A stretch of 43,497 nucleotides of DNA. Origin: Ramlibacter sp. Its GTDB lineage: Bacteria; Pseudomonadota; Gammaproteobacteria; Burkholderiales; Burkholderiaceae_C. The stretch lies in assembly GCF_028292805.1 (NCBI RefSeq), contig NZ_JAQGLS010000282.1:1-43497 (forward strand). The letters are read 5' to 3'. Position 1 is the first letter of the stretch. Every line of letters begins with the position of its first letter. Positions 10,401-22,400 of this stretch are shown here, one piece after another. A model generated the notes under the pieces. The model ran no database searches. It was given only the letters and a program-made list of their open reading frames with translations, and was not told the origin of the DNA. Made by a program: the position numbers and the translations under genes.

Positions 10401-13400
10401 AGCCGTTGACGCGCATCTCGGGCGCGCGCATCTGGTCTTCGCGCAGATCAGCCCAGGTGCCGTCGGCCGCGGTGGCGATCACGGCGACATCGGGGTTCCA
10501 CGCCGCGCCCGGCATGTAGGTGTTCTTGATCGTCAGCTTGGGCAGCTCCTGCGACGCGCCACCGCCGCGCGTGTCGATGCTGTCCACGCCCAGGCCCGTG
10601 GTCTTGGCCGTGGTGTTGAGCGCGCCAATGTCGGCCGCGCTCATCAGGTAGGTGCCGTTGTACTTGGCAAAGCCGCCGTTGGCGTCCACCACCATGTCGT
10701 GCACCCGCAGGTTCAGCGGACTCTGGTTGTCGATGTAGATCTCGGAGTCGGCGCGCGCCATGAGCGAGGCCGAGCCGGTCACGTTGTCGCCGAACAGCTC
10801 GATGTTGCCGCTGCCCGCGCGCAGGTCCAGGATGTTCAGGAAGTTGGCGGCCACGCCGCTGGAGGCCACGATGACCTTGCTGCCGTCTTCCATGGTCATC
10901 TCTTCGGCCAGCCCTTCATGCAGCAGCGTGGCGAAATAGAAGCTCAGTTCGGCCTCGACGAAGGCCCTGACCTCGGGCACGTCGCCGTAACGCGCCATCT
11001 GCGCGTACAGCCGGTCGATGTAGGCGCCCGCCGACGCCGACAGGTCTTCGTTGGTGATGGTGTAGCGAACGTCGCCTTCGCTCTCCAGAACCTGGCCCCG
11101 CAGGCCGATCACCAGCCGCTGCTTGTTGCCGAAGCCGGCCTCGAACGCGCCGTTGAGCACGGCGGTGTTGCCCAGGTTCTTGGTCGAGCTGCCGTAGTCG
11201 CTGCTGATGCCCATCAGCTCGCCCAGCTCGCGCGTCCAGTCGCTGACCTTGCCCTTGCCTTCGACCACCAAGGTGCCTTCGACGCCACCCAGCTTGATGG
11301 TGCCGCCGGAGCGGACCGCGTCGGCATGAACCGTCAGCGCATTGTTCAGGTTGAGCGTGGCCTCCGCATCGGGGTTGATCGACACCGGTATCGCCGAGTG
11401 GTTGAACAGGTCGACGCGAGCCGTGACGAAATGCTTGTTGCGGTTGAAATTGCGGTCCTGCCCGGCCAGCAGGCTGAGGTCTTGGGTGCTGCGCAGTTCG
11501 CTGCCGGCGCCCAGCGTGACCCGGTTATTGACGTTGGCCGTCGCGTAGGCATTGCCCTGGGCCGCCGCCGCCAGGCCATAGGTCTTGGACACCGAGTTGG
11601 CCTCGATGTCGATGGATGACAGCGCGTTGACCGAGGCCTCGCCGTACACGTTGACCCTGGTGTTCTGCCCGATAGCGGCATCGGCATCCGCGTTGCTGCT
11701 GATGCGCGTGTTGACCATGGCAATCGGCACCGCGCCGCCGACGTCCATCTGGGCCCGCGACGAGCCGCGCACTTCGTTGTACGCGCGCAGCTCCAGCAGA
11801 TCTTCCAGCAGGATGCTGGCGTTGCTGCCGATGCTGGCCGTGGCATTGCCGTTGAGTTCGGTGTGCACGTCGGCGCCGGCGCCGCTGAACACACCGCCGC
11901 CGCCACCCACGGCGCTCTGGCCCATGAGGTTGGTGCGGGCCAGGTCGTTGGTGGCCAGCACGCGCAGGCTGCCGCTGTCCAGCGTCGAGCCGTCGAGCAA
12001 CCGGGCCGTCGCGGAGCCATCGAGCGTGGCCCGCGTGACGGCGCCGGAAGCGCCCACGGCCGCCGCGTTCACGGCGCTGGTCGTGCTGTCGTAGCGCACC
12101 TGGCGGCTGGCTTCGACCGTGGTCATGCCACCGACCAGCAGCGCGCTGCCGGCCGTGACGCCCAGGTCGGCGACGACGGACTGGCCGTGGTTGACCGTGG
12201 CCTGGGCGCCCGCGCCCGCGACCACACCGCCCGAGCCGGCCACGGCGTCGCTGTCGATGAACCCGCTGCCGCTGGCCTTGACTTGCAGGCTGCCGCCCAC
12301 CACGCCCCGGATGCCCGCCGCATCGACCTCGACCGAGGTGTCGCTGACCGCACTGGAGAAGGCCATGCCCAGGCCCACGAAGCCGGCGCCGATGCCCACG
12401 GCGCTGGATTCAATGCGCATCGAATCGGTGGCCGTGACGCCGGCGTCCCCGGTGCTGACGAGCAGCGTGCCCGGCGCCAGATCCACTCTCGACAGGCCGG
12501 TGTTGGTCGCGGTGGCCGCGGCGCCGGTGGCGCCGAGCAGCAGCGCGCCCGCGCCGGCCGAGGCCTGGCTGGTGACAGACGCGTCGCCCGACCCCAGCAC
12601 CGACGAGACGTTCACCGTGCCGCCCTTGAGCGTCAACGCGCCAAGGCCGGTGACCGACACGTCGGAATCGACATGCGCTTCGCTGATCGAAATGCCCACC
12701 GCAGCGCCGCCGGCCACGGCCACGCCGACGGCATCGGCCTGGGCATGCGGATTGGAACGGGCCGAGATGGCCAATGCGCCCTGCCCCGCGTCGAGCGCGG
12801 CGCCGCCGGCCAGCGTGACACGCACCGTGCCGCTGTCGCTGGCTGTCGCGCCGGCGCCGCTGCCGGCAAACACCCCGGCCACGCCAGCCACGGCCAGCGC
12901 CGACACGCCGCCTTCGCGCGCCGCCGTGATGGCCACGCCGTCGCCGATGACGCTGCCACTCACCTGGGTGGCGACACTGCCGCCCTGCTCGGCCGTGGCC
13001 ACGACCACGCCCACGCTCGCCACGCCGACCGAGGCGCCGAAGGCTTCGCTCAGCATGGACGCCTGGTCGAGCGCGGTCACGCGCACGGCGCCACCCGCGT
13101 TCACCTGGCCCGACAGCGTGGCCGAGTTGGCGGTCCGGTTGCTCGCGATCGAGACCGCCGCGCCCACGCCAACGAAGCCGCCCGCACCGGCGATGGCGCG
13201 GCTCGTGATGGCTGGCGAGCCTTGCACCGGGGTGCGGGTGCCCGAGGCGATGGCGATGCCGTCCTGGCTGGTGAGCTGGCTGGCGCTCACGCTGGCGCTG
13301 TTGGCACCGCCCAGAATTGTGACGGCGACACCGGCGCTCACGCCGGCGGCACCGCCGCCCGCGACGGCGCCCGCGTTGTTTTCGACCGAGGTGCGGTCCA

Positions 13401-16400
13401 GGCTGCTGACCGTCACCGCACCGGCCTGGACGCTGGTCGCGCTCAGGTCGGCCGAGGTGGAATGCAGGCCGGCGGCACCACCGAAGGCGCCTGCGGTGTC
13501 GTAGCCCGCGCTGGCGTTGAGCCCATCGGCCTCGCCCTGGCGCAGCGAAGAACCGGTGCCCTGCACCTTGTTCGACTCGGTACCGGCGGATACACGGCCC
13601 ATCGTGCTGCCGCTGCCGCTGTTCAGTTCGGCCGTGGCGTTGCTGTCGGGCGCGCTGCCGAACAGCAGCACACCGACCGCGCCGCTGATGCCGGCGGTCC
13701 CGCCGCCGCCCGCGGTGGCCGTGATCATGTCGACCTCGGCTTCGCGCAGGGCCGTCACGGCCAGGTTGCCGCCCACGGTGAGGGCCGATCCGGTGGCACG
13801 GGCCGCCACCTGGCTGCGCCCGATCACCACGTTGGCGGCCGAGCCCACGCCGACCACGCCGGCGGCACCGGCGCCGCCGGCGTTGTGGTTGATGTCCACC
13901 GTCTCCAGCGCCGCCACCGACAGCGACTCCACGCCCGCGGCCTTGGTGAACAGCGCCCGGCTCGATGGCGAGCCGGCGGCCGGCGCACCGCCGCTGACCC
14001 CGGTGTAGACGATGGCGGTCAGCTGACCGTCGCCCAGCGTCGACAGGTCGGCCGAGTAACTGCCGTCGGCGTTGAGCGTCGCGGTGACTTCGCGGGTGCC
14101 GTCGAAGACCTTGACCACCGCGCCTTCGCCCAGCGACGCAGGCTCCTGCACCACTTCAAAGCTTCCATCTTCCAGCTGCGTGCTGATCTCCCGCGTGAGC
14201 ACCAAGCGCGCTGTGCCTTGTTCGTCGGCCGTGATGACGCCGTCGCTCGAGTCCAGCTGCAGCGTCACGCCCGCACCGCCAGCGAAAGCCACGGTTCCGG
14301 TGGCCCGGGTGCGCCGCTCGAGGCTGGAGTCGCCGCTCAAGGCGGCTTCGGTGTTGCCTTCGAGCACGGTCACCGCCGCGCCGACGGCCGCGCCGGCAAT
14401 GCCGCCGCCGCCAACGGTGACGGCCACCGCCAGCTCTTCGGTGACGTTGGTGGCATGGATCTTCACGTCGCCATCGGCCTGCAACTGGCTGTCGTGCACC
14501 AGCGCGCGGACATTCGAGCCCGAGACGTTGACGGTGAAACTCAGGCCCGCGCCGGTCACACCACCACCGCCGATGGCACCCGCGATCTGGTTGCTGCGGT
14601 TGGCGCCTTCGGCCAGCACGCTCAGGTCCCGCGCGGCGATGCTGGAGCCGCTCACACGCGCCAGCGTGTCACCGCCCAGCAGCACCACGTTGCCGCTGCC
14701 GGCCACGCCGGTCGTGACACCGCCGCCGGCACCGGCGGAGATCTGCGCCACGGTCGCGGTCGACACCGCCCGCACGCCGGCGTCGTTCACGGCCCGGACG
14801 GTGGCGCCACCCAGTACCTCGGCATGGCTGCTGCGCGTCACGGTCTCGGTGCCGACCGCACCGGCCACGCCGGTGGCCTCGCCGCCGGCCACCGTGGCGA
14901 CGGTGCTGGCGATCAGCGCATGGTCGACGGCCAGCACCATGACGTCCTGGGCTTGCGACCCGCCCGCCAGCGTGTTGATGCTGGCGCCGTCCACAAAGGC
15001 GCGGGTGCTGCCCTCGATGCTGTCCACGTTCACTGCAGCGCCGACACCCACCGTGCCGCCGCTGGTCACCGTCGTGAGTGCCGCGATCTGCTCGATGGAG
15101 GTCGCCTGAACGGCAACGCCGCGCCGCATGGCGGTGGCAAACACGGGGCGCGACAAGGCCGCGTCGGTGACGGCCGTGATGTTCATCAGGTCCGGTGCGG
15201 ACGCGAGCGCCGCCGTGTTGGCGCGCACACCGTCCGCGTTGGCCAGGCCACTGGCGGCAGTGTCGGCCCCGCCGATGCCGGCCGTGGTGTGGCTGGTGAT
15301 CATGTTGACCAGCACGCCGCCGGCCACGCCGACGCCCGCCGCACCCAATGCGCCGGCCCCGGCCAGGGCCTTGATGCGGGCCTGGCTGTCGGCCGTGACC
15401 GCCACGCTGTCCCAGGCTTCCACCTGGGCGCCGCCGTCGATCAGGGCCGAGGTGGTGGCGCCGAGCATGCTGACGGCAACCGAGCCTTGCACGCCCACCG
15501 TGCCGGAGGCGCTCATGCCCACGGCGACGGTGTCGATCTCGACGGCGGTCAGCGCAGCGACTTGCACGTCGCCCGTGCGCACATGGCCGGCACCGGTGCC
15601 CGAGAGCGCGGCGCTGACCTCGGTGGCCACGCGGTTGACCGCCAGGGCCGCGCCCACCGCCGCCGTGCCGCCGCCGGCAAAGTTGCCGGCCAGCGAATCG
15701 ATGTCGGCGGCGTCCTGCGCCTGAATCTTCAGCGACCCGGTGTTCGCGCCCTCCAGGCTGCTGCCCGTCCAGGCCGCGCGGACCGTGTCTTCCAGAATGT
15801 TGGTGGTGTTGGAGCCGGTCAGCGCGAAGGTGCCAGCGCCGCCCGCCGCGACGCCCATAGCCTGGATGGTCGAATCCGAGCGTGCCAGCACCTTCACCGC
15901 GCCCGTGACCTGCAAGTCGCTGTCGCGGACCTCGGCCAGCACGAGCTTGCTGGCCGCCTCGTCGGCCGCCGTGCGGCCCAGGAAGTTGAGCGCGAGGGCC
16001 GCGCCGACCGCAGCGGTGCCGCCGCCGGACACGGTGCCGGCGAGCGACCGGATGGTCGAGGTGTCGCCGGCCAGCACATCGAAGGCGCTGGAGGCCAGGT
16101 GCTGGGTCACGTCCGTCACACGCGCACGCACGGTGGACGTCAGGCTGTTGGTGGTGTTCGATCCGTTGACCGCCACCGTGCCGGCACCGCTGCCGGCAGC
16201 GGCGGTGGACTCGATGGTGCCGGCCATGCCGGCCTCGACCGTCACCGCTCCGCTGGTGCCCAGACTGGAGCTGGCCAGCTGCGCCGACACGGTGCTGGCG
16301 ATGTCGTTCACGGCGACCGCGCCGCCGATCGCGTTCGTGCCCGCGCCGTTGACCACGCCGGCCAGCGAAGAGATGCTGGCGGTCTGGTTGGCCAGCACGT

Positions 16401-19400
16401 CCAGCGTGCCGCCCGCGGCCGTCTGCACGAGGTTCGACACCTGCGCCGAAACGACGCCTGCGATCAGGTTGCGGGTCACGCTGCCGTTGATGGCGTTGCT
16501 GCCCGAGCCGCCGCCCGCCACCGCCACGCTGTCGATGTCACCGCCCAGCGCCGCATTCACCCGGACCGAGACCGGGGCGGCGAGCCTGGAATTGGTCAGG
16601 CCGGCATGGACACCGAACTCGTCCGAGCCGTCGCCCATCAGGTTGACGGCCACCGCCCCGCCAATGGCGCCCGCGGCGCTGCCCGATACCGCACCGGCCA
16701 GCGCGTCGATGTCGCCGGACTGGGCCGCATGCACCGTCAGCGAAGTCGCCGTGCCTTGCAAGGTCACGCCATCGACCAGGGCCGTGGTACTGCCGTTGAG
16801 CCAGTTGACGCTGGACGACCCGGCCATGGCGTAGTTCGCGCCGGCGGCCGCCAGCGTGGCCGACAGCGTCTCGATGCTGCCTTGCGCATCGGCCCGCACC
16901 GACACGGCGTCCGAGGCCGTGATGGTGGAGGACAGGATCTGCGCCGAGCGGCTAGCTTCGATGGTGTTGAAGCCGAACGCCAGCGCGGCCGAGTAACCTT
17001 TCGACGCGGTCAGGCCGCCCGCCAGCGAGCGGATGCGCGCGCTGCCCGCGCCGCCGTCTTCGCCGGCCTGCACGTCCACGTTGCCAGCGGTCACCGTGGC
17101 ACCGCTGATGCGCGCATCGGTCACGTCGCCGATCTCGTTCCAGCTGAACGCCCCGGCAAAGGCCAGGTTGCCGTCGCCGGCCACGCCCGAGGCCGCTGCG
17201 GACAGGGTGTCGCTGGTGTTGTTCGCCCGCACCCCGACATCGCCGGTACCCACGTTCACCACGGTGTCATGGACCGTGGCTTCGTTGCCCGCAGCCCGCG
17301 TGCTCACTGTGCCGTTCGCGTCGCTGTAGGCCCGGCTGCCGGTCTGGTTGTAGGCCAGGGCCGCGCCGGCGGCCGATCCGCTGCCGCTGCCGACCGCAAA
17401 ACTCAGGTTGCCGGCCAGGCTGAAGATGTGGCCGGTGGTGCCGGATTCGACCGCCAGGCTGGCCGCGTCGACGCTGCCACCGCTGACCCGGGCCTGCGTC
17501 TGCTGGCCGATCAGGTTGACCGATGCCGAGCCCATGCCCGAGAACTTGCCTTTGGTGGCGCCCAGTCCGGCCGAGATGGCGATGATGTCGGCATTGCTCA
17601 TCGCCTCCACACGCACAGCGCCGGCCGCCGTCACCGTGCCCTCGAGTTCGGCGCGGTAACTGGTCTGGATGGTGTTCTGCACATAGGACAGGCCGACGCT
17701 GTTGGCATTGTTGCCCAGCGTGACGCCAAGCGCGCCGGCGACGCCGACGATGCTCTGGCCGCCCACGGACGACTTGAAGTCGTCGGTGTAGCCGTTGCTG
17801 CTGCTCTGCATCTCGTAGTCGGTCACGTACGAGGTGCGGACGTCGCCCATCATGGCGTCGAGGCTGGCGTCCGACGGCGCGCCGCCGGCCTGCAGAGCGA
17901 GGTCGCCCGACAGGCTGACCCGCGCGCCGCCGGTGATGCCGGCAGACACCTGGTTGCGGATCGCGTTGAACACGAAGGCTCCCATGAGCTGGCCTTTGGA
18001 ATCCGAGGCGGTCTGGATGCCCGCCACGGCGCCGACCCCCACCACCTTTTGCGAGCTCAGCGCAGCCACGCTCAGGTCGTGCACGTCACTGATCGAGCCG
18101 CCGGTGACCTGGGCCGAGGTGCCGCCCTGCAGATCGACCAGCGATATCGTCGCGCCGATGCCGGCCGAGCCCTTGCCCTTGCTGAACGAGAAAGCGCCGC
18201 CGCCTGCGCCGACGCGGCTGCGGTCGTAGGCCACCACGCGCGCGTCCAGGTCGCTCGGCACCTGCTCCAGGCCGGACAGGGTCGAGCCCTCGATGCTGGC
18301 CGCGGTGTCGTCGCGGACCTGGGTGATCGACGCCGAGCCGACGATGGACAGGTCGCTGGTGCTGCCCGCGGACAGGTTGACCGAAATGCCGGTGGCCACG
18401 GCGGTGCGCTCGCCGCTCTTGAGCGCCTCCACCGTGAGGCTTCCCGCCCGGTCGGCCAGCCCGGTGACGGTGCTGCCCACGATGCGTGCCGTGGTGTCGT
18501 CGTCGGAATCCTGGATCGCCACCGCGCCGGCAATGGCCGAGCTGAAGGTGGTCGAAGAATTGTTGGCCATGGCCAGCGCGCCGCCGCCGGCCACGCTGAC
18601 CTGCGTCAGGTCGGACAAGGCCCGAACGCCCACGCCGGTGCTGCCGCCACTCTGGCCGAGCACGACGGCGCGGTCGATCAGCGCCGTGGTGTCGACGTCG
18701 CTGAAGTTGGTGACGACGGCACCGGCACCGGCGATGGAGAAGGCCGGCGGCTTGCTCTCGCCTTCGCCTGCCGCTCCACCCCCGCGCTCACCTTCACCGG
18801 CTGCGCCCTGGGCAGTGAGCGAGTCCCCCACGCCGCTCAGGGCGGCCGTGCCGGAGCCGTCCAGGCCGGACTGCGCGCCACCGCCGCCACCACCACTGCC
18901 GGCCTTGTCGCCCATGCCCGAGGTGCTGCTGCCCCCGGCCATGGCGCCGGCCACGCCCACGGCCACGATCAGGCCGTCGCTGCGCGCGCCCACGTCGAGC
19001 CGCCCGGTCCGGATGGAACCGGCGGCGCCCTCGGCGGTGTCCACACCGCCACCGTCGCTGTCGTTGTCGCCGATGGAGGCCCGGGTGGTGCCGGTGATCT
19101 GGTTCATGGCCACAGCGATGCCCACGCCGGAGTTTTCGCTCTTGGTCACGGCGCCCGTGACGGCGAGCACGCCCAGCGACAGGTCGGCATTCACATGAAC
19201 GGACTGGGCGTCCACATGGGCCTCGCGGCTGATCGACGCCAGCGTGGTGTCGTGGAGCTTGTTGTACGACACCATGCCGTTGGCGGCCACGCCTTCGCCG
19301 TCGCCCGAGGTCGGCGACAGGGTCAGCAGCCAGTCGGTGGTGTGCGCGGCCACATCGAGCTGGCGCGTCTTGATCACGGCCCGGTCGGCAATTGCGGCAA

Positions 19401-22400
19401 TGGCCGTGTTGTCCCGGGAGACCAGGGAGAAGGTGCCGCCCACGGCGCCGCCATCGGCCCCCGCGGTCGAGCCGTCGCCACCGGCCATGTGCAGTGTCTG
19501 CACCAGGTTGCTCGCGCGCACCACGGTCGACGCGTCGAGGCTGCGCGTGAGGTTGATGGCGCCGCCGGCTTCCACGCCGATGTCGTGGACGCTGTAGCTC
19601 CAGGGGGCGGCATCGGCCACTGTGGTCTGGATCCGCGCGCCGGTGTCGACCCAGGCGCGGGTGTCGGTCTTCAGGTACGACAGGCTGACCGCGCCCGCCA
19701 GCGCCAGCGAGGCGTCCGAGGCGGCACTCGCCCCCACGCGCGTGTTGAAGCCGTCGACCAGCGGATCGGTTCCACCCATCAGGTTTTCGTAGGCCTTGAA
19801 GGCGTTGCTCCAGTCCAGGCCCAGCCCGGCCGAATAGAACTCGGGGATGTCGCTGGCAGCGTTGACCGCCACATGGCCGGCCGTGATCTGCGCGTTGGCA
19901 CCCACCCGCGCCTGCGTGGTGAAGGCCTGGTCCGCGTAGTTGAAGGCGACGCTGAGCGCCACGCCCTGGGCCTGCGATTCGGCCGCCGCCTCGGTCACGC
20001 TCTGCAACTGGCCGACCAGGGTCTGGGCGTCGACGACGGCATCGCGCCCGGCCGTGATGTGGGCACCGTCGCCCACGGTGGCGCGCGTGGTGTGCGCGGA
20101 CTCGGACCAGGTCATCACGCCCGCCATGCGCAGGGCCGGTGGGCTAGCCGCCCCGCCGGACGCTCCGTCGGACCCGGCCGCGAGCTTTTCGGCCATCGCC
20201 AGGAAACCCGCGAGCAAGGTATCGCGCGCGCCCTCGACCGCGTCCTCTTTGCTGTATTCGAGCGAAGCGGGCAGCGGCGATGCGGGCTCTTGCTCCGCTG
20301 CAATGGCCGAGCTGGCAGAAATGACGTCCTTGGCTACCGCGTTCAGGGCCAGCACGCGCACGTCGCCGCCTGCGTCGACGGTGCCGTCGACCGCCACCGA
20401 GGTGTCGGTTTTCTGCAGGGACAAGGCCCCGACCACACCGGCCGCGCCGTCGCCGTACACGGTCACTTCGGCCGCGGTTTCGTAGCTGCCGGCATGAAAG
20501 GCCTGCACATGGATGCCGCCACCGCTGGTGAGCACCGCGCCCGCGCCGACCTTCACGGCCGTGGTCACATCGGACTGGGAGCCGGCGAACACCACGGACG
20601 CCACGTTGGCCGCACCGGACTGCTGGTCGGTTTCGCCCGCCGCCGCGCTGTTCATCGCGATCGCCGTTTTCGACGCCGCGACCAGCTCGATGTCCTTGCC
20701 CGCGTTCAGCTGCGCACCCGACTGGATGTCCACCAGCGTGCTGCCGGTGACGCGTGCAAAGCCCGCGCTGAGGTTCACACTGGAGGTGCCACCGGTCTGC
20801 AGCTCGGCGCCCGCCGTGCGCTCGGCCAGCGCGCTGATGGAAATGTCATCCGTCGCGGCCAGCACCGCCGTGCCCCGCAGCCTCACCGTGGCATCGCCCT
20901 TGGCCTCGACGTAGGCCATGCTCAAGGACAGCGGCAGGTCCAGCCCCGCCCGGCCCAGCGTCAGGTCGACCAGGGCTTGCTGCACCGCACCCGCATCGCC
21001 GCCGAACACGGCCGACGATTCCACCGAGGCTGCCAGTTTGATGTTGCGGCCCTTTAGCATGCCGGCCACATCGATAGCCGCATTGGCATCGGCGAGGCCG
21101 ACGAGGGTTCGCCCGTTGCTCGTGTTGCGCGCGGTCAGCGTGATGTCGCCGGCGCTGTAGTTGCTGCCGCCCTGGTTGACCACGGAGGCGTCCAGCAGGG
21201 CGCCGTTGTCCACCGTGATGTGCTTCGCGGCAATGCGAATGTCGCCGCTGTCGCCCGTGGACGGGTTGCTGTTGTCCGTCTCGTCACCACCGATGGCGTT
21301 GCGGGTGTTGATGATGGCGCCGGGCTTCATCGTCCAGGAACCAAGGCCGTCGTACTCGAAATCGGCGCCCCCGGTCCGGTTCACACCCTCGAGCGTTGCA
21401 TCGGTGGGGTCGACAAACACCCGGCCTGCCCGCCCGGTGTCGCTGCCCGCGTTGAAATTCATGCTGCTCAGGCTCAGCTTGCGCAAGCCCGAATACTCGA
21501 TGGCGCCACCGGCGCCGGCGCCGTCGCCCCGCGCGCGCAACTCGGCACCTTGTTCGTTGGCGATGTCGCGCTGGGCGAACAGGGTCACCTGGCCGCCGGC
21601 CTCACCGGCGCCCGCGGCGCCCGAGGCCGAGACGCGCACGTTCGCGCCGACGTCGATGTCCTTGCCCGCGACCACTCGCACGGCGCCCGCACGGCGCCAC
21701 AGGGAGCTGTCGGAGATCAGCACGCCATCGAGCCTGATGGAGCCGGGGGTCGTGATGTCAATGACACCATCGAGGTCCTGCAGCGGCGCCAGCGATTTCA
21801 GATCGCCCAGGTTCACCGCCGAGCCGGCAGCGCGCCCCTGAACCGTCACCTGCCCGCGGATACTCACCGCACGGCTGGCATCGGCACCGGCACCGGCACC
21901 CGCCATGAGGCTGACGCCGTCCAGCGCCGTGACCCGACCCTGGATGTCCACCGCGCCGCTGGCGGAGCGCTCGAACTCACCGGCCAGCAGGCCGTTGACG
22001 GTGGCGCCGGACAACACGCCACCGCCGGCCAGCAGGCCGTCGACAAAAGCGGTGGACGGCGCGGCGAACGACAGCCGGCCGAGGTTCACCTGCCCCGTCG
22101 GCCCGACCGCGAAGCCGTGGCTGTCGATGAACATGATGTTGCCGCCGATGCTGCCATTGGCCAGGCGGCTCTCCAGCAGCCCGTTCACCCGCACCCGGGC
22201 GTCGCGCACGATGTTGACCCACCAGTTCGCACCCGAAGGCACCGCCATCCTGACCGTGTCGCCCTGCCCGACCTGGAACGCCGAGTAGGTGCTGAACGCG
22301 TTCCCGTCGCGCAGGCTCTGGGTGGAGACCACCGTCTGTTTGCCCTGGGTACTGACCACCGTCGCCGTCTGCCCCACGCCGGTGAGCGGGGTGATGACGG

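Noticed and set aside
6964-11619. 1551-aa plus-strand ORF antisense to the giant adhesin
   Set aside because: Same shadow-ORF artefact; low-complexity composition, no start context or domain.
11863-21057. 3064-aa plus-strand ORF antisense to the giant adhesin
   Set aside because: Arg/His/Ala/Gly-rich composition with no domain pattern; arises because TTA, CTA and TCA codons are rare in the opposite GC-rich coding strand. The minus-strand product has a signal peptide and recognisable repeats.
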